Notes: generated by a model not told the origin, from the letters alone. DNA of 64,000 bases from JBCCFK01 sp965262315 (GCA_965262315.1 CBDHFJ010000165.1:26471-90470), one strand, 5' to 3'; numbered from the stretch's first letter, positions 37,180 through 46,203 are shown. Made by a program: numbers and translations.

Positions 37180-38082
37180 ATGACCATCGAACTGCCTCGG
37201 CCCATCGGCTTCGCGTTGACAGGCGGGGCGTCCAACGGCGCGGTGCAGGCCGGGATGCTCCGCGCACTGCAGGAGGCCGGGATCATCCCGGATGTGGTGG
37301 CCGGCACGTCAGTGGGGGCGCTCAACGGTGCAGTGGTGGCCGAGGACCCGGACCTCGGGGCCGCGCGTCTGCTGGGTATCTGGCGAGAGCTGGAGACGCA
37401 GGACGTGTTCACCGACGGTCTCCTCACCCGGTTGCGGAATCTGGTCGGCGCTCGTCGGTACCTGTACTCGGGGCGTGGGCTGCGCAAGTTCGCGGCGGGG
37501 CACCTTCGGGCCACGACGTTCCAGGACCTCCGTCTGCCCTTCACCGCGGTGGCCACCGACGTCTTGGCGGGCGATGCGGTGGAACTGCGGTCGGGTTCGC
37601 TCATCGATGCCGTCGCCGCATCCGCAGCGATCCCCGGCGTGCTGCCAAACGTCGAGGTCGACGGTCGCCTGCTCATGGACGGTGGGGTGGTGGCCAACGC
37701 GCCGGTCCACGCCGCCCTGGCGCTCGGCGCGCGATCGGTGGTGGTCCTCGATGCCGGGTACGCCTGCGACCTTCCCGAGCCGCCACGCCACGCCGCGGCC
37801 CGGATCCTGCACGCCACGTCGGTGATGATCCGCCGCCAGGTCGAACGGCAGGTCCACGACGTGGCGGAGCAGGTGCCTGTCATTGCGATGCCGGCGCTGT
37901 GTCCGCTCCGGAACAACCCGCTGGACTTCAGCCGCTCGGGTGAGCTCATCGATCGGGCACACGAGACGAGCCGCGAGTTCCTCGCTGGGCTCGAGGTCGC
38001 CGGGGTCGGACTGCACGGCCACATCCGCCAACTGGACCGTCCCGACCTGGTCGACCCCGTGGGTCGGGGCGAGGCGGGTTGA
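37180..38082 (+). CDS. Patatin-like phospholipase family protein
   Basis: This 300-residue protein has the patatin signatures in order: oxyanion loop TGGASNGAVQAGML, nucleophile elbow GTSVGALNG and the catalytic Asp in MDGGVVANAP. It would be a Ser-Asp dyad lipid acyl hydrolase. There is no signal peptide, so it acts in the cytoplasm or at the inner membrane face. It lies 36 nt after the MDR dehydrogenase and may share its transcript. Confidence 0.9.
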   Translation: MTIELPRPIGFALTGGASNGAVQAGMLRALQEAGIIPDVVAGTSVGALNGAVVAEDPDLGAARLLGIWRELETQDVFTDGLLTRLRNLVGARRYLYSGRGLRKFAAGHLRATTFQDLRLPFTAVATDVLAGDAVELRSGSLIDAVAASAAIPGVLPNVEVDGRLLMDGGVVANAPVHAALALGARSVVVLDAGYACDLPEPPRHAAARILHATSVMIRRQVERQVHDVAEQVPVIAMPALCPLRNNPLDFSRSGELIDRAHETSREFLAGLEVAGVGLHGHIRQLDRPDLVDPVGRGEAG

Positions 38083-38118
38083 TCGGTCCCGTCCGTGGGT
38101 CGGGACCGATCAGGGCTG

Positions 38119-38526
38119 TCAACCCTGTCGATCCGGGCCGGCTCGGTCGATCGTGAAGCGGACGATGCATCGCTGGTCGTCGACCATGGCCTGGCGGTAC
38201 TCGTCCCAGTCGGGGTGCTCACCCCGCAGGGTTCGGTAGTACTCGACCAAGGTGTCGAGTGCATCGGGCAGGTCCACGATCTCGGCGGTGCAGTCGAGCT
38301 GGATCCAGCGACCGAGCCACTTCTCGGGGAAGACACACAGGTGGCAGGTCGGGTCGCGTCGGAGCTGCCTGACCTTGAAGGCGGTCTGGCGGGTGCTCAT
38401 CACCACCGTGTCGTCGACGACGGCCAACGTGACCGGTGACATCTGGGGCGAGCCGTCGGCTCGTCGGGTCGCGATCACGGCACGGTCGTTCTCGCGGACG
38501 TAGCCGATGCCCTCGCTGATCTCCAT
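38119..38526 (-). CDS. PPOX-class (F420-type) flavin/deazaflavin-binding oxidoreductase
   Basis: This 135-residue split-barrel protein follows the pyridoxamine 5'-phosphate oxidase-like plan (AVIATRRADGSPQMSPV...VVMSTRQTAFKVRQLRRDP...WIQLDCTAEIVD). The KVRQLRRDP segment is typical of F420-binding members. With cofD/cofE in the window, F420 is the likelier cofactor, but FMN cannot be excluded. A TACGGT hexamer lies 6 nt before the ATG. Confidence 0.85.
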   Translation of the reverse strand: MEISEGIGYVRENDRAVIATRRADGSPQMSPVTLAVVDDTVVMSTRQTAFKVRQLRRDPTCHLCVFPEKWLGRWIQLDCTAEIVDLPDALDTLVEYYRTLRGEHPDWDEYRQAMVDDQRCIVRFTIDRAGPDRQG

Positions 38527-38532
38527 GGCGGC

Positions 38533-38538
38533 ACCGTA
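38533..38538 (-). promoter_or_regulatory. -10-like hexamer TACGGT, leaderless promoter of the PPOX gene
   Basis: The minus-strand TACGGT ends 6 nt before the ATG at 38526. Confidence 0.55.
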
Positions 38539-38552
38539 GTGGGTCGCCCCGA

Positions 38553-39191
38553 TCAGAGCAGGTAGTCGGCGATGACGGCCCGGAGCGTCCGACGTAGCAG
38601 CGGCTCACGGGCGATCGGCCGCGTGAGCGCGTCGGCCGTGTCGGCGGCCACGCCGTCGTCGTCGACGGCCGCCCACAGCGTGGTGCTGGTCAGTTCGGCC
38701 GGCACGGCGTCGGGTGGCCGCAACGCCAGCACCAGGAACCCGCCCACACAGATGAGCAGCGCGCGGAGAGCGTCGCGAGCTTCGTCGCCCGACAGACCCG
38801 CAGCCGTCAACTCTCGGGCCAGCGCGATCTCGAGGTGCATCTCGAGCGCCGAGGTGGCGCCACTGGCATGGGCCAGTCTCATGACCTCGGGATGGGCGAG
38901 GGCGGAGTCCCAGACCGCCATCGCGGCGGCAACGACCCGCTCAGCCGGGTCGTCCCCGATGATCGGGCGGGCGGCGAGTTGTTCACCCTGCCGCTCGATC
39001 AGCGCCAGGACGACGTCATCACGATTGCCGACGTGCCAGTAGATCGCGGTCGCGGTCACGCCGAGTTCGGCGGCCAGGCGCCGCATCGTGAGCGCGGCAG
39101 CACCTCCGTCCTCGACGAGGCGCAGGGCGGTGTCCACGATGTCGTCCCGGTCGATGCCGGCATGGCGTGTGCTGCGGCTGGTCTCGGTCAT
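38553..39191 (-). CDS. TetR family transcriptional regulator
   Basis: This 212-residue protein has an N-terminal TetR HTH (DIVDTALRLVEDGGAAALTMRRLAAELGVTATAIYWHVGNRDDV, about residues 20-65) and a helical ligand domain similar to TetR_C. It is divergent from an acetoacetate decarboxylase-like gene. A palindromic operator candidate lies in the shared intergenic region, so it probably represses itself and the neighbouring catabolic cluster. The ATG at 39191 is preferred over a TTG 30 nt upstream. Confidence 0.9.
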   Translation of the reverse strand: MTETSRSTRHAGIDRDDIVDTALRLVEDGGAAALTMRRLAAELGVTATAIYWHVGNRDDVVLALIERQGEQLAARPIIGDDPAERVVAAAMAVWDSALAHPEVMRLAHASGATSALEMHLEIALARELTAAGLSGDEARDALRALLICVGGFLVLALRPPDAVPAELTSTTLWAAVDDDGVAADTADALTRPIAREPLLRRTLRAVIADYLL

Positions 39192-39232
39192 GGAAGACTC
39201 GGTCGATGGCTTGCCTCGCAAGGCCCGTCATG

Positions 39233-39265
39233 CAACAGTGTTCTCGCGCGAATGTAACACTGTTG
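39233..39265. promoter_or_regulatory. TetR operator candidate (33-bp dyad)
   Basis: CAACAGTGTT and AACACTGTTG form perfect 10-bp inverted arms around 13 nt. Each arm contains a 9-bp palindrome AACA-N-TGTT, so two dimers could bind. It sits between the divergent tetR and decarboxylase-like genes. Confidence 0.65.
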
Positions 39266-39321
39266 TAGAGACCGTCGTCAACAGCGTGACGTCGCCCGGA
39301 GCGCACGCAGAAGGGGGAGCA

Positions 39322-40113
39322 GTGGCAGGGGCCTCGACCGGTACTCGGCACTACGCGGCCAGGACCGTGACCCACCCCGACCTGTTCGCCGGCGCGCTGG
39401 GCCCCATCTGGCGCGACACGATGGAAGGCCGGTACCGCACCGACCCCGATGCACTCGCCGCCGTCCTCCCACCGCCGCTGGAGCCGACCGAGGACGCTGA
39501 CGTCCGGCTCTCCATCGCAACGGGGACCAACCCCGACGGCACGACCTTCGGCGAGGGCCGGATCTCGGTCCAGGCCCGTCATGGCACGATCGTCGGCGAC
39601 TACCCGCTGCTGGTCGTGTACACCGGCGAGCACGACGCCATCGACGCCCGCGAGCGGTTCGGCGAGCCCGCACACGTCGGGAAGATCAACGGCAGCATCA
39701 AGGTGCGGAGGGTCGAGAAGCGCATCACCCGCTTGGACCACCACGTCGCCCACCTCGTGGGTGTGGTCGAGGGCCCCCAGCCCCCGGCCTCCACCAGCCG
39801 GACCGAGTTCACCTTCCGGGTGAGCCGCGCCATCGACGGGGCCCGGGCGATCGAGGGTGATGCCGAACTCCTCGTGGTGACGCGGACCATCGAGGAACGC
39901 AAGGCGGCCAAGGTCGGCGGGATCGTCCGACTGGGCGCCAGCCCGTTCGACCCGATCCGTGAGTTGCCCCTCCGACAGACGCACGGCGTGCGCATCGCCC
40001 AGCAGTTCATCACCGTGTCCGCTCGTTCCGCCGGCCGCATCCCGGCCGACGACATCGTCCCCTTCCTTCATCACCGCTACGACCCACCACCGGTCGCCGA
40101 CGACGGCGACTGA
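39322..40113 (+). CDS. Acetoacetate decarboxylase family protein
   Basis: This 263-residue protein has the ADC fold pattern: GRYRTDPDALAAVLPPPLEP at the N-terminus, GTIVGDYPLLVVYTGEHDAI in the core, and a Lys-rich segment GKINGSIKVRRVEKR where ADC-like proteins have the Schiff-base Lys. Homologues in actinobacteria act on diverse keto acids, and decarboxylation is not assured. The GTG start follows a purine-rich GGGGGAG. It is probably the first gene of a TetR-controlled operon with two amidohydrolases and an SDR. Confidence 0.82.
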   Translation: MAGASTGTRHYAARTVTHPDLFAGALGPIWRDTMEGRYRTDPDALAAVLPPPLEPTEDADVRLSIATGTNPDGTTFGEGRISVQARHGTIVGDYPLLVVYTGEHDAIDARERFGEPAHVGKINGSIKVRRVEKRITRLDHHVAHLVGVVEGPQPPASTSRTEFTFRVSRAIDGARAIEGDAELLVVTRTIEERKAAKVGGIVRLGASPFDPIRELPLRQTHGVRIAQQFITVSARSAGRIPADDIVPFLHHRYDPPPVADDGD

Positions 40114-40137
40114 GCCCGACCGAAACCCGGAGCAGCC

Positions 40138-41430
40138 ATGACCACCGGCCTCAACACCAGCAACGACCCGTACATCATCGTGTCGTCCGACACCCACGCG
40201 GGGCTCCAGTGCGAGGAGTACCGCGACTATCTCGACCCGTCCTTGCACGACGACTTCGACGTGTTCCTCGCCGAGAAGGAGGCCAACAGGCGCCTCCAGG
40301 AGGAGACCAACGGTGAGTACATCGCCGAGTGGGAGGGCCAGAACGCGGAGGGGCTCCGGGGTGCGTACGACCCTGACGTCCGCGACAAGGAACTCGACGC
40401 CGACGGCATCGCCGGCGAGATCATCTTCGCCGACGGCGACGCGGTCACGGGTATGGAGTCACCGCCCTTCGGTGCAGGACTGGCTGCGGGCCAGATCACC
40501 GATCCACGTCAGGCCTTCGGCGGGGCCCGGGCGCACAACCGCTGGCTGGAGGAGTTCTGTGCCACGAACCCGCCGCGCCGGGCCGGCGTCGGGCTCGTCC
40601 CCATCACGCACGACGTCGACGAAGCGGTGAAGGAGATCGAGAGTCTCGCCGGCAAGCCCGGCATCAAGGGGATCATGATCCCGACGATGTGGCACGACTT
40701 CCCCAACTACGGGTCTGAGCACTACGACAAGGTCTGGGCCGCGTGCGCCGAGACCGGCCTGGTCGTCCACACCCATTCCGGCGAGGCCGACTTCGCCAGC
40801 TACGGCGACAACGTCGCCATGTACGTGGCCGAGGTGCCGTTCTGGTGCCACCGGGCGCTCTGGCAGCTGCTGTTCAGCGGCAAGTTCGACAAGTTCCCCG
40901 GCCTCAAGTACGCCGTCGTCGAGTGTGGCAGCTGGTGGGTGGGCGACCTGCTCTGGAAGGCCGATGTCAACTTCGGCGCCAGCAAGAAGATCAAGAAGAT
41001 GAGCAGCCGCATGAAGGGTCTGTTGACCAAGCTGCCGTCGGAGTACTTCGGCGAGAGCGTCTTCATCGGCGCCTCCACCATGAGCAAGCACGAGATCCGC
41101 GAACGCCACCGCAACGGCATCGACGCCCTGATGTGGGGCACGGACTATCCGCACCCCGAGGGTTCGTGGCCCCACACCGTCGAGCGTCTCGAGACCGACT
41201 TCCGCGACGTGTCGATCGAGGACACGCGCCGCCTGCTCGGCCTGAATGCGATCGAGTGCTACGACCTCGACGTCGAGGGTCTCACCGAGATCGCCGCCAA
41301 GGTCGGCCCCACGCCCGAGCAGCTCCACCAGGACCCGGATCTGCGCACGTCGCCCACCGCCAAGCGCGATGCCCGCTGGTGGTTCGACGAGTACAACATC
41401 GAGTGGCGGGGCTCCGAGAGCGGCCACTGA
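40138..41430 (+). CDS. Amidohydrolase family protein (PF04909 type), first of two
   Basis: This 430-residue TIM-barrel metal-dependent hydrolase has an N-terminal metal motif IVSSDTHAG, a mid-chain His segment (VVHTHSGEADF) and the C-terminal GTDYPHPEGSWPH. These mark the amidohydrolase_2/ACMSD-like branch, which includes hydrolases and non-oxidative decarboxylases. The substrate is unknown. It lies 24 nt after the ADC-family gene and 38 nt before a paralogue. Confidence 0.88.
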   Translation: MTTGLNTSNDPYIIVSSDTHAGLQCEEYRDYLDPSLHDDFDVFLAEKEANRRLQEETNGEYIAEWEGQNAEGLRGAYDPDVRDKELDADGIAGEIIFADGDAVTGMESPPFGAGLAAGQITDPRQAFGGARAHNRWLEEFCATNPPRRAGVGLVPITHDVDEAVKEIESLAGKPGIKGIMIPTMWHDFPNYGSEHYDKVWAACAETGLVVHTHSGEADFASYGDNVAMYVAEVPFWCHRALWQLLFSGKFDKFPGLKYAVVECGSWWVGDLLWKADVNFGASKKIKKMSSRMKGLLTKLPSEYFGESVFIGASTMSKHEIRERHRNGIDALMWGTDYPHPEGSWPHTVERLETDFRDVSIEDTRRLLGLNAIECYDLDVEGLTEIAAKVGPTPEQLHQDPDLRTSPTAKRDARWWFDEYNIEWRGSESGH

Positions 41431-41468
41431 GCACGCGCTGCCACCGAACGACCGGACAAGGAAGACCG

Positions 41469-42791
41469 ATGACCAGCCATCTCACCGACGCCGAGGTGCT
41501 CGACGAGCACCACATCGTCATCTCCGCCGACAGCCACTGCGGAGCGGACGTCCGCGACTACAAGCCGTACCTGGAGGAGAAGTACCACGCCGACTTCGAC
41601 GAGTGGGCCGACGACGTCGAGGCGGCCATGGCCCGCCAGGCCGAGCAGATGAAGAGCGCCGGCCGCACCACCCGCAACGTGGGTATCGACGGCGACCCCG
41701 AGGTCGATGGCGATCGCAACTACAGCTCCGAGCGGCGACTCCGTGAGCAGCAGGAAGACGGGGTGGTGGGCTACGTGCTGTTCCCGAACACCCAGCCTCC
41801 GTTCGCGCCGCCGTCGTCCACGCAGTTCGAGGCGCCGGCCTACAGCGACAACTTCGAGCATCGGTGGGCCGGCCTGCGCGCGCACAACCGCTGGCTCAAG
41901 GACCTGGTCGACGAGGCGCCGGTCCAGCGGGCAGGGATTGCCCAGATCTTCCTGGGGGACGTCGAGGGGTCGGTGGCCGAGATCGAGTGGGCGGCCGAGA
42001 ACGGCCTCCGAGGAGGAATCCTCGTCCCGGGTGCACCGCCGGACTCGCCGTTCGAGCCGCTCTACTCCAAGAGCTATGACCCGATCTGGGCCGCGGCCGA
42101 GGCCAACGGGATGGTCCTCAACCACCACGCCGGCGGAGCGACGCCCAACTTCGGCAGCTACTTTCCGGCCTCGCTGGCGGTCTTCATGCTGGAGGTCACC
42201 TGGTGGTCCCAGCGAGCGCTGTGGCACCTGATGTTCGCCGGGGTGTTCGAGAAGTTCCCCGAGCTCAAGTGGGTGAACACCGAGACCGGCACGGCGTGGG
42301 TGCCCGAGACGCTCGAACGCCTCGACAGCTTCTACCACCGCATGAAGTACTCCGAGTTCGGCAGCGAATCGATCTTCGGCGGCATGGCGGTGGCCGGCAT
42401 GTCGCTCAAGCCCAGTGAGTACTGGGCACGCAACTGCTATGTCGGCGCCAGCTTCTTGCGCCCCACCGAGGCCGAAGTCCCGCGCGACATCGGGATCGAC
42501 AACGTGATGTGGGGGAGCGACTACCCCCACATCGAGGGCTCGCACCCGCACACCCATGAGCATCTCCGGCTCACCTTCGCGGGCCTGCCCGTGGAGGAGA
42601 CCACCAAGATGCTCACCACCAACGCGGCGCGGGTCTACGACTTCGATCTCGAGGCCCTCGCACCGCTGGCCGAGCGGTACTGCCCGACCAAGGGCGAGGT
42701 GGCCACGCCGATCGACTACGCCGAGATCCCTGATCGGGCGAAGGGGTGTCCGGGCATGAACCCGCTCAACCAGGTCCAGGACGTCGCCTGA
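41469..42791 (+). CDS. Amidohydrolase family protein (PF04909 type), second of two
   Basis: This 440-residue paralogue of the preceding gene has ISADSHCGADVRDY, a mid-chain LNHHAGGATPNFG and GSDYPHIEGSHPHTHEHL. The N-terminal insert (DDVEAAMARQAEQMKSAGRTTRN) is longer. The tandem suggests two related hydrolytic or decarboxylating steps, or a heteromer. The stop shares its last base with the start of the SDR gene (TGATG), so they are coupled. Confidence 0.88.
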   Translation: MTSHLTDAEVLDEHHIVISADSHCGADVRDYKPYLEEKYHADFDEWADDVEAAMARQAEQMKSAGRTTRNVGIDGDPEVDGDRNYSSERRLREQQEDGVVGYVLFPNTQPPFAPPSSTQFEAPAYSDNFEHRWAGLRAHNRWLKDLVDEAPVQRAGIAQIFLGDVEGSVAEIEWAAENGLRGGILVPGAPPDSPFEPLYSKSYDPIWAAAEANGMVLNHHAGGATPNFGSYFPASLAVFMLEVTWWSQRALWHLMFAGVFEKFPELKWVNTETGTAWVPETLERLDSFYHRMKYSEFGSESIFGGMAVAGMSLKPSEYWARNCYVGASFLRPTEAEVPRDIGIDNVMWGSDYPHIEGSHPHTHEHLRLTFAGLPVEETTKMLTTNAARVYDFDLEALAPLAERYCPTKGEVATPIDYAEIPDRAKGCPGMNPLNQVQDVA

Positions 42792-43687
42792 TGGCCGAGG
42801 GAGGGCCAGCTCCGCTGGAGATCGAGGGGTCGGTCTCGGTCGTCACCGGCGGGGCCAACGGGATCGGCAAGGGCATCGTTCGGGCACTGCTCGAACGGGG
42901 CTCCACGGTGGTGATCGCCGACATCGAACAGCCGGTGATGGACGCCGCGGTGGCCGAACTGGGCGGGCTGGGCCCGGTGTCGGGGTTCCGGACCAATGTG
43001 GCCGACGACGCCTCGCTCGAGGAGCTCGCCGCCCACGTGTTCGACACCCACGGCACGTGCAACATCCTGGTCAACAACGCCGGGGTCGGTTCCGGCGGTG
43101 GCGGCAAGGTGTGGCAGAACGAGCCGAACGACTGGAAGTGGTGCTTCTCGGTCAACGTCTTCGGCGTCGCCAACGGCGTGATCGCCTTCGTGCCGAAGAT
43201 GATCGAGTCGGGCGAACCCGGCCATGTCGTCAACACCTCGTCGGGCGACGGCGGGTTCGCCCCGGTCCCCATGGCTGGCGTGTACGCCTCGTCGAAGGCG
43301 GCGGTCAGCTGCTTCACCGAGGCCCTGCATCACCAGCTGCTGGCCGAGACGGACACCATGGCCGCATCGGTGTTCTACCCGTCGGGTGGGTTGATGGACA
43401 CGGGGCTGTTCTCGTCGCAGCGCAACCGCCCCGACGACCTCCAGCGGGTCCGAGGCGGCACCGGACGGGCCAGCATGACCTTCGAGCAGATGAAGGAGAT
43501 GCTGGAGCAGGCCGGCCGTGACGTGAAGGTGGCCGACCTGGACGAGCTCGGCCACTTCGTGGTCGACGGCATCCGCGACCGCACCTACCTCCTCGGACGA
43601 GACCTCGACGACACCGTTCGTCTGCTGCACGACCGCGCCGACGCCATCGGCCGCCACGAGTGCCCCCCACACCACAAGATGTTCTGA
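42791..43687 (+). CDS. SDR family NAD(P)-dependent oxidoreductase
   Basis: This 298-residue classical SDR has TGGANGIGKGI (cofactor loop), NNAGVGSGG, a catalytic Ser in NTSSGDGG and YASSKAAV (YxxxK). The Asp in VVIADIEQP favours NAD(H). It is coupled to the second amidohydrolase and completes the ADC/amidohydrolase/SDR cluster, in which it could oxidise a hydroxyl group before a decarboxylation or hydrolysis step. Confidence 0.9.
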   Translation: MAEGGPAPLEIEGSVSVVTGGANGIGKGIVRALLERGSTVVIADIEQPVMDAAVAELGGLGPVSGFRTNVADDASLEELAAHVFDTHGTCNILVNNAGVGSGGGGKVWQNEPNDWKWCFSVNVFGVANGVIAFVPKMIESGEPGHVVNTSSGDGGFAPVPMAGVYASSKAAVSCFTEALHHQLLAETDTMAASVFYPSGGLMDTGLFSSQRNRPDDLQRVRGGTGRASMTFEQMKEMLEQAGRDVKVADLDELGHFVVDGIRDRTYLLGRDLDDTVRLLHDRADAIGRHECPPHHKMF

Positions 43688-43781
43688 CGCTCACTCGTGC
43701 TGTGAGCGCTGCTGGACGCCCGCTTGGGTCGATGGCCTCAGGCCGGCTCAGCGAGAGCTCGCCGCTGCCGATGCTCACGGG

Positions 43782-44822
43782 GTGACAGCTCTCGCGCCAT
43801 CCGTCGCCGCCACGCCGTGGCTGCGCAACCGGAACTTCGACCTCACCTTCGTGGTGGGCACGGCGGCGGTGGCGCTGGCATCGGGCATGATCGTCGTCGC
43901 CCGACCATCGCTGTTCGGGTTGATCCTGTTCCTCGACATCTGGCTGCTGGGCTACCACCACATCTTCTCGACTTACAGCCGTATCGCCGACTCCAGGGCC
44001 TCGCTGCGCGAACACCGGTTCCTGACCCTGCAGCTGCCCTTCCTGGTGCTCGGCGGTGTCGGCCTGCTGGTGGGCATCGGCGGGACGGCGGCGCTGGCGG
44101 CGGTGTACTTCTACTGGCAGTGGTTGCACTACACCCGCCAGTCCTACGGCGTGGAGCGCATGTACGGCCGCAAGGAACACGGCGGCCAGGCGCCGCCGTC
44201 GGACCGCCTCATGTGGTCGGTCATCTACGTGGTGCCGTTCGCGGGCTTGCTGCATCGGTCGGCGCAGGCGCAGGACGAGTTCCTCGGCGGTGAGTCGTGG
44301 TGGATCCCGGTCCCGTCGGCGGCCGTGGTGGTCGGCGTCGCCGTGGCCGCGGCGATCGCGCTCGCCTGGGTGGGCCGGGAGTCGATGCGAGCCATGGCCA
44401 GCCGCACGATCTCACCGCACACGCTCTACGTGGCATCCCACCTCGTGATCTTCTCGGTGGGCTACGGCCTCATCGAGGACGTCACCCACGGCTGGCTGGT
44501 CATCAACGTCTGGCACAACGCCCAATACGTCCTGGTGGTCTGGATGTACAACCGGGGTCGGTACAAGAACGGCGTCGACCCCGAACACTCCTTCGTGTCG
44601 GGCCTGAGCCAGCCGGGTCGGGTCGTGCCGTACTTCGCCATCAGCGTCGGGTTCGCAGCCATCGTGTATCTGTTCCTCGGTTTCGGCACGGCGCTTCTTG
44701 CCGGCACCGCCGCCCCGGCGCTGGTCTACATGTCGATCAACTTCCACCACTACATCGTGGACAGCGTGATCTGGAAGACCCGCAAGGCGACACACCAGCA
44801 ACGCCTCGGCCTGAGCAACTGA
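43782..44822 (+). CDS. Polytopic membrane protein with intramembrane histidine motifs, unknown function
   Basis: This 346-residue protein has about eight hydrophobic segments. Histidines recur in or near them in pairs or motifs: LGYHHIFSTYSR, WQWLHYTRQSYG, INVWHNAQYV and NFHHYIVDSVIWK. Such patterns recall metal-binding membrane oxygenases or desaturases and Brp/Blh-type proteins, but the spacing does not match a family I can name. The start is GTG. It follows the SDR gene by 94 nt and may or may not share its promoter. Confidence 0.7.
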   Translation: MTALAPSVAATPWLRNRNFDLTFVVGTAAVALASGMIVVARPSLFGLILFLDIWLLGYHHIFSTYSRIADSRASLREHRFLTLQLPFLVLGGVGLLVGIGGTAALAAVYFYWQWLHYTRQSYGVERMYGRKEHGGQAPPSDRLMWSVIYVVPFAGLLHRSAQAQDEFLGGESWWIPVPSAAVVVGVAVAAAIALAWVGRESMRAMASRTISPHTLYVASHLVIFSVGYGLIEDVTHGWLVINVWHNAQYVLVVWMYNRGRYKNGVDPEHSFVSGLSQPGRVVPYFAISVGFAAIVYLFLGFGTALLAGTAAPALVYMSINFHHYIVDSVIWKTRKATHQQRLGLSN

Positions 44823-44838
44823 TCAGCCTTCGCGTCCC

Positions 44839-44901
44839 TGCCGAAATTGGGCGGGTTCTGCACGTGTGGGGTGCGAGGGTGGCCCGAATTCGGTCGGGTG
44901 G
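44839..44901 (+). repeat. REP-like 63-nt repeat, copy 1
   Basis: This copy is identical to copy 2 (period 72 nt). It has outer inverted arms CCGAAATTGGGC / GCCCGAATTCGG and a core TGCACGTGTGGGGTGC shared with copies 3 and 4 on the other side of the MFS gene. Confidence 0.85.
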
Positions 44902-44910
44902 GGCGGTGCT

Positions 44911-44973
44911 TGCCGAAATTGGGCGGGTTCTGCACGTGTGGGGTGCGAGGGTGGCCCGAATTCGGTCGGGTGG
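44911..44973 (+). repeat. REP-like 63-nt repeat, copy 2
   Basis: An exact duplicate of copy 1, ending 17 nt before the -10-like hexamer of the MFS gene. Confidence 0.85.
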
Positions 44974-44989
44974 CCGCGACGGTCAGCTC

Positions 44990-44995
44990 TAGGCT
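44990..44995 (+). promoter_or_regulatory. -10-like hexamer TAGGCT, leaderless promoter of the MFS gene
   Basis: TAGGCT ends 6 nt before the GTG at 45002. The repeats lie just upstream. Confidence 0.55.
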
Positions 44996-45001
44996 CGCCG
45001 G

Positions 45002-46198
45002 GTGCGTGTGGACCCGGCCAAGCTCTTCGTCGCGTCAGGGCTGCTGCAACGCGCATGCATGCGCGGCTACTGGGTGGCGTTCGCCACCTGGGTGACGATC
45101 GACCTCGGCCTCTCCCCAGTCCAACTCGTAGCCCTCGGCACGGTGATGGAGCTCACGATCCTGGCCACCGAGATCCCGACCGGCGTCGTCGCCGACGTGG
45201 TGTCGAGGCGCCTGTCGGTGATCATCGCCTTCGCGGTCATGGGCAGCGGCATGATCCTGGCGGGGCTCACCGAGACGTTCTGGGTGCTGGTCGTCAGCCA
45301 GATGGCATGGGGCCTGGGCTGGACGTTTCTGAGTGGCGCCGAGACCGCTTGGGTCACCGACGAGCTCGGGGGAGCGGTGCAGGTCGAACGCCTGATCCTG
45401 CGACGCGCTCGGCTGCAGTTCGCGTTCTCGATCGTCGGGATGGCGGCCGGAGTGGTCCTCGCTGCGCTGACCTCGCTGCCGGTCACCGTGGTGACCGCCG
45501 GCGTCCTCATGGTCGTCTGGGCGGTGGTGCTGTCGTTCACGATGTCGGAGCACGCGTTCGAGCGCCGGCGGGGCGACAGCTGGGCCCAGTTCCTCACCAC
45601 GCTTCGTGCAGGTGCCCGTCGCACCAGGAGGGTGCCGGCGCTGAGAATCCTGGCGCTCGTGGTGGTGTTGGGCGCCTTCGGCGGTGAGGTGCTGGATCGG
45701 CTCGACATCCGACGCCTCGACCAGATCGGGCTCCCCGATGACGTCGACGAGATCCTGATCGTCGGCGTGATCGCCAGCCTGGAGGCGGTCGCCGGCTTCC
45801 TGTTCGTGTGGCGGGTCGAGCGACGACAGTCCGGCCCCGGGCTGCCGACGGCCGCAGCCGTGCTGATGCTTGCCGCGGCGACCGGTGCGGCGTTGCTCGG
45901 CCTGGTGGCGATCCTGCCGATCGCTGCCGCGGGCCTGGTGCTGCAGGGTGGCCTCCGCTCGTCGCTGGAGCCCGTGTACACGGCGTGGGCCAACGCTCAC
46001 ACCCCTCCCGAGACCCGCGCCACCGTGCACTCGTTCATCGGTCAGGCCGACGCGGGTGGCGAGATCGTGGGTGGGCTGGCGTTGGCTTGGGTGGCCTCGG
46101 CGGCGACCGTCCCGACCGCCATGACGTGCTCGGTGGTCCTGTTCGCCCTGGCCGCAGCGATGGCACTCCGGGGCAGGAAGGCCTGGGACGCCACCTGA
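45002..46198 (+). CDS. MFS transporter
   Basis: This 398-residue protein has about 12 hydrophobic segments in two halves, with the MFS loop 2-3 signature seen as GVVADVVSRRLSVII and ELTILATEIPTG before it. It resembles small-molecule or drug efflux members lacking cytoplasmic domains. The substrate is unknown. It is flanked on both sides by pairs of related REP-like repeats (44839-44973 and 46204-46331), which sets it apart from its neighbours and could mark it as a transferred unit. Confidence 0.85.
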   Translation: MRVDPAKLFVASGLLQRACMRGYWVAFATWVTIDLGLSPVQLVALGTVMELTILATEIPTGVVADVVSRRLSVIIAFAVMGSGMILAGLTETFWVLVVSQMAWGLGWTFLSGAETAWVTDELGGAVQVERLILRRARLQFAFSIVGMAAGVVLAALTSLPVTVVTAGVLMVVWAVVLSFTMSEHAFERRRGDSWAQFLTTLRAGARRTRRVPALRILALVVVLGAFGGEVLDRLDIRRLDQIGLPDDVDEILIVGVIASLEAVAGFLFVWRVERRQSGPGLPTAAAVLMLAAATGAALLGLVAILPIAAAGLVLQGGLRSSLEPVYTAWANAHTPPETRATVHSFIGQADAGGEIVGGLALAWVASAATVPTAMTCSVVLFALAAAMALRGRKAWDAT

Positions 46199-46203
46199 CC
46201 CCA

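Noticed and set aside
44750..45056. Repeat-encoded peptides in the REP-like arrays
   Set aside because: The open frames simply translate the 63-nt repeats (recurring NPPNFG/PNSGHP) and lack starts with any support.
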